Of a DNA stretch of 48,923 nucleotides, positions 24,868 through 32,733 are shown piece after piece. Numbering within the stretch: position 1 is the stretch's first letter; every line of letters begins with the position of its first letter. The translations under genes were made by a program, and so were the position numbers. The stretch is from DASRVA01 sp050732935 (GTDB lineage Bacteria > Gemmatimonadota > Gemmatimonadetes > JACCXV01 > JAHWKZ01): positions 1-48,923 of the forward strand of contig JBOHRW010000094.1 in the NCBI GenBank assembly GCA_050732935.1, read 5' to 3'. The notes below the pieces were generated by a model. It ran no database searches and had not been told where the DNA came from. It saw nothing but the letters and a program-made list of their open reading frames with translations.

Positions 24868-26289
24868 ATGCGGGAGCTCGGTCACCTCGTGATCGATCTG
24901 CTCGTCGATCACTGGACCACCCTTCGCGAGCAGCCGCCCGGGCGGCGGGCCGACCGCGAGAGTCTCGAGAAGCTCCTTCGCGAGCCGCCCCCCGAGCGGG
25001 GGCGCGACGCCGAGGCGGTCCTCGCCCGCGTCGCCGCTGACGTGCTCGGGAACATGGGGCGGGTCCATCACCCGCGCTTCTACGCGTTCGTCCCCGGCCC
25101 CAGCAACTGGATCGGCGTGCTCGGGGACCTGCTCGCCGCGGGAACCAACGTCTTCGCTGGGACCTGGTTCGAGTCGTCGGGCCCGGCCATGCTGGAGCTC
25201 GTCGTGATCGACTGGCTGAGGCAGTGGTGCGGGCTGCCGGAGTCGGCCGGGGGCGCGTTCGTGAGCGGCGGCTCGATGGCGAACCTGACCGCCCTCGCCG
25301 TCGCCCGCAGGATCGTGCTGGAGGACCGGGTCGAGGGCGCCGTGGCCTACTTCTCGGACCAGACCCACTCCGCCGTCGATCGCGCCTTCTCCGTGCTGGG
25401 CTTCGCTCCGGAGCAGCTGCGTCGTCTGCCGGTCGACGCGGAGTACCGGCTGCCGATCGAATCCCTGCGCGAGATCATCGCCTCCGACCGCGCCAGCGGA
25501 CGACGACCCTTCTGCGTGGTCGCGAACGCCGGCACGACCAACACCGGCGCGGTGGATCCGTTGCCGGAGCTGGCCGATCTCTGCGCCGGGGAAGGGCTCT
25601 GGCTCCACGCCGACGCGGCGTACGGCGGCCCGGCGGTCCTGTGCGAGCGCGGGCGGCGTGCGCTCGCCGGCCTGGAGCGCGCCGACTCGCTGGCCCTCGA
25701 CCCGCACAAGTGGCTGTTCCAGCCGTTCGAGATCGGCTGCGTCCTCGTTCGCGAGCGGGCCTGGCTGCCGCAGACCTTCCACGTCCTGCCTGACTACCTG
25801 CGCGACGTGAAGGCGCGTCGGGGCGAGGTCAACTTCGCCGACTACGGTGTTCAGCTCAGTCGCGGCTTCCGGGCCCTCAAGCTCTGGATGTCGATCCAGG
25901 TGTTCGGAGTGGCGGAGTTTCGCCGGGCCGTCGAGCGCGGAATCGAGAACGCCGAGCAGGCCGAGGATCTCCTTCGAAAGGCCGGCGCCTGGGAGATCGT
26001 GACCTCCGCGCGATTGGGAGTGGTCACCTTCCGTTACGCAGCCCCTTCCGTGCCGGCGGAGAGGGCCCGCCGCATCACGCACGATCTCGTCGAAGCGTCC
26101 CAGGAGGACGGGTTCACGCTGGTCAGCTCGACGACGCTGCGCGGAGAGCCCGTGATCCGGCTGTGCCCCATCAACCCGCGCACGACCCGGGAGGACCTGG
26201 AGTCCTCCATCGATCGACTGACGCAGCTCGCCGCCGGACTCGCGCGCGACCCGGCAGGCCGCAAAACAAGCATGAGTTCCCGACACTAG
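24868..26289 (+). CDS. PLP-dependent decarboxylase, aromatic-L-amino-acid decarboxylase-like (group II)
   Basis: 473 residues from ATG 24868. Family landmarks: HPRFYAFVPG near the N-terminus, the cofactor-stacking His168 (DQTHSAV), Asp249 (LHADAAYGG) and the PLP-binding Lys281 in DPHKWLFQP. It should decarboxylate an aromatic or similar amino acid. The frame continues upstream with LTDLSDPSGRLELDPER, which looks like the family's true N-terminus. No ATG/GTG/TTG is available there; the only candidate is a CTG at 24817 overlapping the sppA stop. The start is therefore uncertain. Confidence 0.92.
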   Translation: MRELGHLVIDLLVDHWTTLREQPPGRRADRESLEKLLREPPPERGRDAEAVLARVAADVLGNMGRVHHPRFYAFVPGPSNWIGVLGDLLAAGTNVFAGTWFESSGPAMLELVVIDWLRQWCGLPESAGGAFVSGGSMANLTALAVARRIVLEDRVEGAVAYFSDQTHSAVDRAFSVLGFAPEQLRRLPVDAEYRLPIESLREIIASDRASGRRPFCVVANAGTTNTGAVDPLPELADLCAGEGLWLHADAAYGGPAVLCERGRRALAGLERADSLALDPHKWLFQPFEIGCVLVRERAWLPQTFHVLPDYLRDVKARRGEVNFADYGVQLSRGFRALKLWMSIQVFGVAEFRRAVERGIENAEQAEDLLRKAGAWEIVTSARLGVVTFRYAAPSVPAERARRITHDLVEASQEDGFTLVSSTTLRGEPVIRLCPINPRTTREDLESSIDRLTQLAAGLARDPAGRKTSMSSRH

Positions 26290-26358
26290 GGCCGGAACGG
26301 ACAATGTGGTATATTATAGGAAACCGCCCCCACACCGATTTCACGGAGGAGGATAAAG

Positions 26359-26856
26359 GTGGTCACTAGGTTGGCTGTGGTTCTCTTCACGCTCGCGATC
26401 GCCGGGGCCTGCAGCGCGCGGAGCGACCAGGCCGCGAGCTCCGGTTCCGAGATGGCCAGCGCGACGCACTGGCACACTAAGGTCTACCGCGCCGAGGGTG
26501 GCAAGGAGGCCGGGCAGAAGTCGATCGCCCATACGAGCATGACTCGCCTCAGCGACGAGAGCACGCGGGCGTCGGTCACCCTGCCGGGGCTGCTCCCCTC
26601 GGGCACGTACGCCTGGGGCGTCTACGAGGGCTCGTGCGAGACCCCGGGGCGTCTGATGGGTAGTGAGAGCGACTACCCCGTCATCGAGCCGGACGAGAAC
26701 TCGATGGGCTCGTTCACGGCCGTGATCAACGACAACCTCACGGCGAACGGCGACTACGTGCTGCAGATCTTCACCACCGGCGGATCCCGCGACACCTTGC
26801 TGGGTTGCGCCGACCTGCGCATCGGCACGGAGGACGACCCCCTGGACGAGGTCTGA
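26359..26856 (+). CDS. Small lipoprotein (paralogue 2)
   Basis: 165 residues, GTG start at 26359 with GGAGGA about 7 nt upstream. The signal ends in lipobox IAGAC (Cys18). The mature domain matches the gene at 22411: aligned Cys93 and Cys150 (57 apart, against 59 in the paralogue), a Gly-rich loop after the first Cys, the strand GDYVLQIF and the final CADL. The His-x-His before the first Cys is replaced by YAWGVYEGSC. Function unknown. An AT-rich TATTAT near 26312 may be the -10 of its promoter. It converges with the oxidoreductase gene, with 7 nt between the stops. Confidence 0.75.
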   Translation: MVTRLAVVLFTLAIAGACSARSDQAASSGSEMASATHWHTKVYRAEGGKEAGQKSIAHTSMTRLSDESTRASVTLPGLLPSGTYAWGVYEGSCETPGRLMGSESDYPVIEPDENSMGSFTAVINDNLTANGDYVLQIFTTGGSRDTLLGCADLRIGTEDDPLDEV

Positions 26857-26863
26857 CCCCGCC

Positions 26864-27829
26864 CTAGGGCGCGAACAGGACCTTCCCGGACGTGTGCCGG
26901 CCTTCGAGGAGGCGGTGCGCAAGGCCCGCCTCCTCCAGCGGCAGGACGCGGTCGATCCATACCTCGAGCCGCCCTTCCGCGGCCTGGCGAAAGAACTCGC
27001 CGGCCCGATCCAGCAGCTCGCTACGGTCGCGTGCGTAGTCGAACAGGGAGGCCGTCGTGAGGGTCCGGCTCCCGAGGACCTCGCGCGGCCGGAGGGGTTC
27101 GACGGATCCGCTCGCCTGCCCGAAGAGAACGACGTGGCCGCGGATCCGGGTCGCCCGGACCGTGCCTAGGAAGGTGGCGCGTCCGACGCCGTCGATCGCG
27201 AGGTCCACGCCGCGCCCGCCCGTCTCCTCGAGCACGCGCTCCACGAAATCCTCCTCGTCGTAGCGGATCACGTGGTCGATCCCGAGCCCCTGAAGGCGCT
27301 CGGCTTTTTCCGACGAACCGCAGGTGCCGAACACCGTGGCGCCCGACAGCATCGCCATCTGCGCCGCCAGGTGCCCCACGCCCCCGGCGGCGGCATGGAC
27401 GAGCACGGTGTCGCCGGACTCGAGGGGCCGGATCGTGTGGATGAGGTAGTGGGCGGTCATCCCCTGCAGGGGGAGCGCCGCGGCCAGGCGGGGATCGAGG
27501 TCGTCCGGTAGCGGCAGCAGCCGCTCGGCGGGATGCACGACGAGCTGGGCGTAGGAACCTCGCGCGTCGAAGAAGGCCACCCGGTCGCCTTCGGCCACGC
27601 CTTCGACGCCCGGGCCGATCCTTTCCACCAAGCCGGCGCCCTCCTTGCCGGCGATCGCGGGCAAGGGTCCCGGGTCATAGAAGCCGGACCGCAGGTAGGT
27701 GTCGATGAAGTTCAACCCGGCCAGCTCGACCCGGACCTGCGCCTCCCCGGGTCCGGGCTCCGGGACCGGGATCTCGTCGACCTGGAGGACCTCCGGCCCG
27801 CCCGTTCGATGGAACCTCACCGCGCGCAT
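26864..27829 (-). CDS. Quinone oxidoreductase, zinc-free medium-chain dehydrogenase/reductase
   Basis: 321 residues from ATG 27829; the frame extends to 27874, but MRAVRFHRTGGPEVL is the usual family start. It has the quinone-oxidoreductase layout: a GroES-like N-terminal domain (GLNFIDTYLRSGFY, AGKEGAGLVERIGPGV), then a Rossmann domain with AAAGGVGHLAAQ and the terminal TSGKVLF. It lacks the zinc-binding Cys/His of alcohol dehydrogenases. It should reduce quinones or related alpha,beta-unsaturated compounds with NADPH. Confidence 0.93.
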   Translation of the reverse strand: MRAVRFHRTGGPEVLQVDEIPVPEPGPGEAQVRVELAGLNFIDTYLRSGFYDPGPLPAIAGKEGAGLVERIGPGVEGVAEGDRVAFFDARGSYAQLVVHPAERLLPLPDDLDPRLAAALPLQGMTAHYLIHTIRPLESGDTVLVHAAAGGVGHLAAQMAMLSGATVFGTCGSSEKAERLQGLGIDHVIRYDEEDFVERVLEETGGRGVDLAIDGVGRATFLGTVRATRIRGHVVLFGQASGSVEPLRPREVLGSRTLTTASLFDYARDRSELLDRAGEFFRQAAEGRLEVWIDRVLPLEEAGLAHRLLEGRHTSGKVLFAP

Positions 27830-27892
27830 CGCAACTGGAAGCCTCGATCGAGACAAACGGCGAGACGGCTCCAAGTGCGCATCTTCAACCGC

Positions 27893-28696
27893 CTATGAGG
27901 ACGAGATCAGGACCATGTCGCCCGTCGGCTCCTCCGTCCCCGGCGCCGGTTCGACCGTCACCGCGAGCGCGTCCAGTCCCTCCAGCAGCGCGCGGTCGGT
28001 GATCTCCAGCCGCGCCCGTCCTTCGGGCCCGGGCCGGAACGTGCCGGCCGCGCGGGGCGTCCCGTCTCGTATCGCCCACAGCTCGTAGACGTCGTCGGGT
28101 TGGAGGATCGGCAGGTCGTAGGCGAACAGGATGGCCCGCCCGGTGGCCGGATCGACGAACACGCGCGCGCGCGCCTCGGGGGTCGGTCCCGTTCCCGCGA
28201 GCGCGTGGACGCTCGAGCCAGGCCCGGCAAGGAGCTCGAGATCCGATCGCAGCTCGGCCAGCCGCGCGGCCGCGGTGTCGGCTTCTGCAAGCCGCTCGCG
28301 GGCGGTCTCCAGGTCGGCGCGGAGGCGATCGTTCCGGTCCCGGAGCTGCAGATTGGAGATGCCCAGGAAGAGGGCCAGCGCGGCTGCGATGCCGGCCGCG
28401 ATCCACGGCAGCCAGGAACGGTCCTGACGATCGAGGGGCACCACAGACGGCTCGGTCTCCCGGCTCGCCGGTTCTACACCCACCCCGGCCAGCAAGCGCT
28501 CTCGGAGCCGGACCGGTGGCGCTTCCGGAGAGGCGTCGAGAGCCACGACACCCAGAACGTTCTCCATGTCCTGGCGAGCCTGTTCGCCCGCTTCCCCCCG
28601 GCGCTCGATCTCCGCCGCCAGAGCGACCTCATCTTCCCGGGACAGCTCGCCAAGGAACGAGTCGAAGAGAAGCTCCTGGAAGCGTTCGTCGTTCAT
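27893..28696 (-). CDS. RskA-type anti-sigma factor
   Basis: 267 residues. The cytoplasmic N-terminal part (about 1-95) carries a sigma-binding helical region (FQELLFDSFLGELSREDE). There is one transmembrane helix (about 96-114: LPWIAAGIAAALALFLGI), a coiled-coil-like segment, and an extracytoplasmic RskA C-terminal domain (PDDVYELWAIRDGTPRAAGTF). No zinc-binding HxxxCxxC is visible. It overlaps the sigma gene by 4 nt (ATGA) and should sequester that sigma factor at the membrane until cleaved or signalled. Confidence 0.93.
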   Translation of the reverse strand: MNDERFQELLFDSFLGELSREDEVALAAEIERRGEAGEQARQDMENVLGVVALDASPEAPPVRLRERLLAGVGVEPASRETEPSVVPLDRQDRSWLPWIAAGIAAALALFLGISNLQLRDRNDRLRADLETARERLAEADTAAARLAELRSDLELLAGPGSSVHALAGTGPTPEARARVFVDPATGRAILFAYDLPILQPDDVYELWAIRDGTPRAAGTFRPGPEGRARLEITDRALLEGLDALAVTVEPAPGTEEPTGDMVLISSS

Positions 28697-29247
28697 GCGA
28701 GAGCGTCCCTCAGCTTGATGAGCGCGGTGCGGATGCGGGTCTTGACCGTCCCGAGTGGGATCCCGGTCCGCTCGGCGATCTCCCGATGGCTGAGCCCGCC
28801 GAAGAAGGCGAGCCGTAGAGGGCCGGCCTGTTCGGAGGGCAGCCTTTCGAGCGCCTTAAGAACGCGCGCCCCGCGCTCGCCCAGGATCGTCTCCCGGTCG
28901 GGCTCCAGGCCCGAATTCGGGGAGACGCCGACGGCCGGTTCCTCCTCCAGTCGATCGAGCGCCTTTCCGTACGAGCGGTCGGCGCGGATCCGGTCGAGCG
29001 CTCGGCTTCGGGTCATCATCGCGAGCCAGGTCCACCCCGATCCGCGCTCGGGATCGAAGGATCCGGCCCCTCGCCATGCCTGCAAATACACCTCCTGGGC
29101 CACCTCCTCGGCCACCTCCCGGTTCGCCAGCATGCGGACCAGGATGCCGAAGACGTAGGGGCTTGTCTCGTCGTAGAGCTCGGCGAACGCGGGCCGCTCG
29201 CCGGCGGCGACACGCTGGAGGAGCCATCCGAGATTGTTCCGTGGCAC
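28693..29247 (-). CDS. ECF sigma factor (SigK-like)
   Basis: 184 residues with region 2 (FAELYDETSPYVFGIL, VAEEVAQEVYLQAWRG, WTWLAMMTRSRALDRIRADR) and region 4 (LPSEQAGPLRLAFFGGLSHREIAERTG, LGTVKTRIRTALIKLR). GTG start at 29247, with GGAG 8 nt upstream. It is followed by its RskA-type anti-sigma gene, the arrangement of SigK/RskA-type ECF groups. A promoter element shared with the divergent operon lies 40 nt upstream of the start, which suggests autoregulation. Confidence 0.95.
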   Translation of the reverse strand: MPRNNLGWLLQRVAAGERPAFAELYDETSPYVFGILVRMLANREVAEEVAQEVYLQAWRGAGSFDPERGSGWTWLAMMTRSRALDRIRADRSYGKALDRLEEEPAVGVSPNSGLEPDRETILGERGARVLKALERLPSEQAGPLRLAFFGGLSHREIAERTGIPLGTVKTRIRTALIKLRDALA

Positions 29248-29287
29248 GGTTCGTCTCCGGACATTCCGGTCGCGCCCGTACCTCTAT

Positions 29288-29320
29288 TCCAGTACGGGCC
29301 GGCATGGCGAATGGATGCTC
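29288..29320 (-). promoter_or_regulatory. Probable ECF promoter of the sigma/anti-sigma operon
   Basis: On the minus strand, GAGCATCC (29320-29313), a 15-nt spacer and CCGTACTGGA (29297-29288) lie 40 nt before the sigma start codon. The same two boxes with the same spacing occur facing the other way at 29346-29379. The spacing and the CGTA in the second box are typical of ECF sigma -35/-10 pairs. Confidence 0.7.
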
Positions 29321-29345
29321 TGGAACCTATTCGCCGTTGGAGCGA

Positions 29346-29379
29346 GAGCAATCCGGGAGACCGGGACGTCCGTACTGGA
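29346..29379 (+). promoter_or_regulatory. Probable ECF promoter of the DUF4331 operon
   Basis: GAGCAATCC (29346-29354), a 15-nt spacer and CCGTACTGGA (29370-29379) stand 45 nt before the DUF4331 start codon. The second box is identical to that of the divergent promoter; the first differs by one extra A. Confidence 0.7.
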
Positions 29380-29424
29380 GGGTGAAAACGAAGAAGTCAT
29401 CGAATCCCCAACCAGGAGCCGACC

Positions 29425-30090
29425 ATGCAAATCCGGTACGCTCTGATCACCGCCGTCGCGACGCTCGGGATCGCCGCCTTCGCAGCCGATCGCTGGCTGC
29501 CGGCCGCGGACCACCGCGACAGCATGACCCTGACCAACGACCAGGCGGTCGACATCGCCGACGTCTACACCTTCCGCAGCCCCGCCAACCCGTCGAACGT
29601 CGTTCTCGCCATGACGGTCCCGGGGCTCGTCCCGCCGTCGGAGACGCGCAGCTTCGACACCGAGGCGCTCTACCAGTTCAAGATCGATACGAACGGTGAC
29701 GCCATGGAGGATCGCGTGATCCAGGCGTTCGCGACCGGCTCGGGGTCGTCGCAGACGATTCACTTCCGCGGTCCGGCGGAACCGGTGACGACGGGAGCCG
29801 TCAACCAGCTCTTGCCCGGGGACGACGTCGCCACCGTGCAGATCTCGAGCGGCGCCGACGCGATCACGGCGACGGGCGGTGGCCTCACCGTCTTCGCCGG
29901 CCTCAGGGACGACCCCTTCTTCTTCGATCTCGCGCGGTTCAACGAGATCGTGATGGGGATGGCGACGGAGTTCCGCAATCCCGGCATCGACACGTTCGCC
30001 GGGTCCAACGCCCTGGCGATCGTGGTCGAGGTGCCGGTCGCGCAGGTCGGTCCCGCGTCCTTCGGCGTCTGGGGCACGACCAACCGATGA
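29425..30090 (+). CDS. DUF4331 protein, N-terminal-type half
   Basis: 221 residues with an N-terminal signal or anchor (about 1-21). The typical DUF4331 opening follows (ADHRDSMTLTNDQAVDIADVYTF, SPANPSNVVLAMTV), then LYQFKIDTNGDAMEDRVIQ and the Phe-rich GLRDDPFFFDLARFNEI. It ends at FGVWGTTNR, where a full-length DUF4331 protein would continue. AGGAG lies 7 nt before the ATG. It is the first gene of a three-gene operon driven by the probable ECF promoter. Secreted; function unknown. Confidence 0.88.
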   Translation: MQIRYALITAVATLGIAAFAADRWLPAADHRDSMTLTNDQAVDIADVYTFRSPANPSNVVLAMTVPGLVPPSETRSFDTEALYQFKIDTNGDAMEDRVIQAFATGSGSSQTIHFRGPAEPVTTGAVNQLLPGDDVATVQISSGADAITATGGGLTVFAGLRDDPFFFDLARFNEIVMGMATEFRNPGIDTFAGSNALAIVVEVPVAQVGPASFGVWGTTNR

Positions 30091-30131
30091 ACCCGAGCCT
30101 TCACGCTGCTCACGGAGAAGGAGTGACGACG

Positions 30132-30647
30132 ATGGAATCCAGATTCGACCCACGGCGCGTCGCGCGACCGCTCACTGTCCTGCTGCTGGCAGGGCTGACG
30201 GTGGCGGCCGATTGCGGTGATGACGATGACGACATGATGGGGCCGTCCCCGACGCCCGAGACGTTCATGCAGGTGGACAGGTTCGGGCTGCCGGCGATCA
30301 ACACGGTGTTCATCCCGAGCGCCCAGAAGCAGACCTACAACCAGTCGGTGCCAGCCAGCGACCCGGCCAATTTCGAGGACGAGGTGCTGGCGACGCTGGC
30401 GGCCTTCGGCGTCACCGGGGACGCCGCGCAGGGGCTGGCCGACGCCTTGCTGCCGGACATCCAGCCTATCAATACGTCCGAGCCGACCGCGTTCCTGAAC
30501 GGTCGCGCCCCGTCGGACGACGTCATCGACGGCGAGCTGACGCTGATCTTCGGCGCGGGGACACCGCTCAGCAGCGATAACGTCGATGCCAACGACGTGG
30601 CGTTCCTGGGGACGTTCCCCTATCTGGCGCCCCCGCACGCTCCGTGA
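30132..30647 (+). CDS. DUF4331 protein, C-terminal-type half with its own export signal
   Basis: 171 residues from ATG 30132, which has AAGGAG 9 nt upstream; an earlier in-frame ATG (30087) overlaps the previous stop. The signal is LTVLLLAGLTVAADC, followed by an acidic run. The body matches the C-terminal part of DUF4331 proteins: QVDRFGLPAINTVFIP, DPANFEDEVLATLAAFGVTG, FLNGRAPSDDVIDGEL and FPYLAPPH. Together with the preceding gene it covers a whole DUF4331 domain, so the two probably act as a pair outside the inner membrane. Confidence 0.87.
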   Translation: MESRFDPRRVARPLTVLLLAGLTVAADCGDDDDDMMGPSPTPETFMQVDRFGLPAINTVFIPSAQKQTYNQSVPASDPANFEDEVLATLAAFGVTGDAAQGLADALLPDIQPINTSEPTAFLNGRAPSDDVIDGELTLIFGAGTPLSSDNVDANDVAFLGTFPYLAPPHAP

Positions 30648-31951
30648 TCGGGTTCCAGATGTCGAACGCGGGGAAGTGGCGGGCCGCAGGGGTGGGGCTC
30701 GCCCTGGTCGGCCTGACAGGGATGGCGGTGGCTGTCCTTCGGCCCGCCCAGCCACCGGCCGAGGCATACGTCGAGCCCGACGTGGAAGCCACGAACGGCG
30801 CCATCGTGTTCTTCGAGGACAAGCTCGATCGGGACCCGACGAATCCGCTCCTGGCCGCGCACCTGGCGAGCCGCTACCTGCGCCGGTTCCAGCTCGTGGC
30901 TGACCTGCGGGACGTCGAGCGGGCCGAGGCTCTGGCGCGAAGGATTCTGCCCCTGTCTCGCGACCGGGCCCGGGCCTGGACCCGGCTCTCGGGGGCTTTG
31001 CTCGCGCGGCACGCGTTTGGCGAGGCGCTGGAGGCGGCGCGACGGGCGGTGGCGGCGGAGTCCGCGGACGCGGACGCCTGGGGCGCCCTCTACGATGCGG
31101 CCTTCGCGGCCGGGAGCTACAACGAGGCCGAGCGCGCCCTGACCCGGCTCGAGCCGGGAGTGGCGCGGTGGGTCCGCGAGGCGTTCTGGCTGGACGCCAG
31201 GGGCGATTCCGATCGCGGCGCCGCCCGGCTCGGCGAAGCCTGTCGCACGATCGCCGGATGGTCGGGGCGCGAGTCGACGCTCGCCTGGTGCTGGACCGAG
31301 CTGGGCCACCTCGAGCTCGGCCGCAAGGGCCCCGATGCGGCGGCCGCGCTCTACGCCGCCGCGCTGGGGTCCTTCCCTGGCTACCGCGGGGCCGTCGAAG
31401 GCCTGGCGCACCTGGCCCGTGCCCGGCGCGACTGGGGCGAGGCAGAGCGCCTCTACCGCCGGATCGCCGTGGACGCCCATCCCGACCTCTACCTGCGTCT
31501 CGCCACGACCCGGCGGATGCAGGGCGACGCAATGGGCGCGAGGAGGTGGGAGCGTGAGTTCCTCCGCGTGGCGACGGCTCCGGAAGCGGAGGCCCTCCAT
31601 GCCCACCCGCTCGCGCTCTTCTACGCCCGGCGGCCGGAGACGCGAGACGCCGCGCTGGAGGTCGCGCTGCGGGACGTCGCCCGCCGCCCGACGGTCGAAA
31701 GCTGGGACGTCCTGGCCTGGGTGCGCTATCGGCGCGGGGAGCCCGACCAAGCGCTGGCCGCCTCGGATCGCGCTTTCGGTTGGGGGGCCGCGAGCCCGAC
31801 CATGGAGTACCATCGGGCCCGCATTCTGGCTGCGCTCGGCCGCGAGCGGGAGGCGGCGCCGCTTCTCGAACGGGCGCTGGCCGAGCCCGCGCGGCTCGAG
31901 GCCCACGCTCGGCTGGAGAGCATCTTGCGGGCCGCGCGTCGCGGCTGGTAG
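30644..31951 (+). CDS. TPR-repeat protein with N-terminal membrane anchor
   Basis: 435 residues, GTG start overlapping the previous stop (GTGA). An N-terminal transmembrane segment (about 13-32) precedes a series of about eight degenerate TPR helices (ADAWGALYDAAFAAGSYNEAERAL, GAVEGLAHLARARRDWGEAERLY, MEYHRARILAALGREREAAPLLERAL). It is the last gene of the DUF4331 operon and a likely scaffold for those secreted proteins. Confidence 0.87.
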   Translation: MIGFQMSNAGKWRAAGVGLALVGLTGMAVAVLRPAQPPAEAYVEPDVEATNGAIVFFEDKLDRDPTNPLLAAHLASRYLRRFQLVADLRDVERAEALARRILPLSRDRARAWTRLSGALLARHAFGEALEAARRAVAAESADADAWGALYDAAFAAGSYNEAERALTRLEPGVARWVREAFWLDARGDSDRGAARLGEACRTIAGWSGRESTLAWCWTELGHLELGRKGPDAAAALYAAALGSFPGYRGAVEGLAHLARARRDWGEAERLYRRIAVDAHPDLYLRLATTRRMQGDAMGARRWEREFLRVATAPEAEALHAHPLALFYARRPETRDAALEVALRDVARRPTVESWDVLAWVRYRRGEPDQALAASDRAFGWGAASPTMEYHRARILAALGREREAAPLLERALAEPARLEAHARLESILRAARRGW

Positions 31952-32020
31952 GCTCTCGTCGTCCAGCGTCGTCCAGGGCGCGATCCGATACGACCCCAAC
32001 TCCATCGAGGAGGAATTCAC

Positions 32021-32449
32021 ATGCCGACGAGGAAGGCCAGCGCCGAATGGAAGGGCGGGCTCAAGGACGGACAGGGGAACCTGCGGCTCGGGAGCGGGGC
32101 GTACGAAGGGCCCTACTCCTTCCGATCGCGGTTCGTGGAGGGAGCCGGCACGAATCCCGAGGAGCTGATCGGCGCCGCCCACGCGGCCTGCTACGCGATG
32201 GCGCTCTCGGCCGGCCTCGAGAAGGCGGGCCACCCGCCCAAGCGGATCAGCGCCAACTCGCGGATCGAGTTCGACACGGGCGGAGACGCGCCCACCATCC
32301 GCTCCAGCACGCTCGACGTCGAGGCCGAGGTGCCGGGGATCGACGAGAAGGCGTTCCAGGAGCAAGCCGAGGGGGCGAAGAAGGGATGCGTGGTCTCGCG
32401 CGCGCTCGGCGGGGTGGACATCCGGCTGAACGCGCGACTGGTGAGCTGA
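32021..32449 (+). CDS. osmC: OsmC-family peroxiredoxin
   Basis: 142 residues, the usual OsmC length. Both redox cysteines are in their motifs: Cys57 (GAAHAACYAMAL) and Cys123 (GAKKGCVVSRAL). The start KASAEWKGGLKDGQG is also typical. OsmC reduces organic hydroperoxides through the Cys pair. GAGGAGG lies 7 nt before the ATG. It is not obviously in an operon. Confidence 0.95.
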   Translation: MPTRKASAEWKGGLKDGQGNLRLGSGAYEGPYSFRSRFVEGAGTNPEELIGAAHAACYAMALSAGLEKAGHPPKRISANSRIEFDTGGDAPTIRSSTLDVEAEVPGIDEKAFQEQAEGAKKGCVVSRALGGVDIRLNARLVS

Positions 32450-32455
32450 TCTCGC

Positions 32456-32650
32456 CTACAGCCCGTCCCGGGGCGGATGGTGCCGCCCCGGATGCGGGCG
32501 TTCGGTCGCGGCCTTCTCCTCGCGCGGAGGCTGCTTGGGGTTCTTCGCCTGCTTGACGGGTTGCTGCTCGGGCGGGACGTCGGCGTCCTCGGGCCCGGGC
32601 TTCCGAGGAGCGCGCGCATTCCGTTCGCGATCGTTCTTCTGTGGCGTCAT
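32456..32650 (-). CDS. Small basic Pro/Lys/Arg-rich protein
   Basis: 64 residues from ATG 32650, which has AGGGAG 6 nt upstream. It is highly charged and proline-rich (KNDRERNARAPRKPGPED, PEQQPVKQAKNPKQPPREE), ends HPPRDGL and has no predicted fold. Coding is supported by the Shine-Dalgarno, by its place in a gap that would otherwise be empty and by its non-shadow composition. Function unknown; possibly nucleic-acid-binding or disordered. Confidence 0.55.
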   Translation of the reverse strand: MTPQKNDRERNARAPRKPGPEDADVPPEQQPVKQAKNPKQPPREEKAATERPHPGRHHPPRDGL

Positions 32651-32733
32651 GTGAGCTCCCTTCATCGTCGATATTCGCGATCTGATGCCGGCACGGCCTC
32701 GGCGCGGGTTTCCGCGGCCGTCGCGGCGGCGCG

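Noticed and set aside
26862..26873. A 12-nt palindrome (CGCCCTAGGGCG) between convergent stops
   Set aside because: It is too short and lacks a loop or T-run. It may add little to termination.
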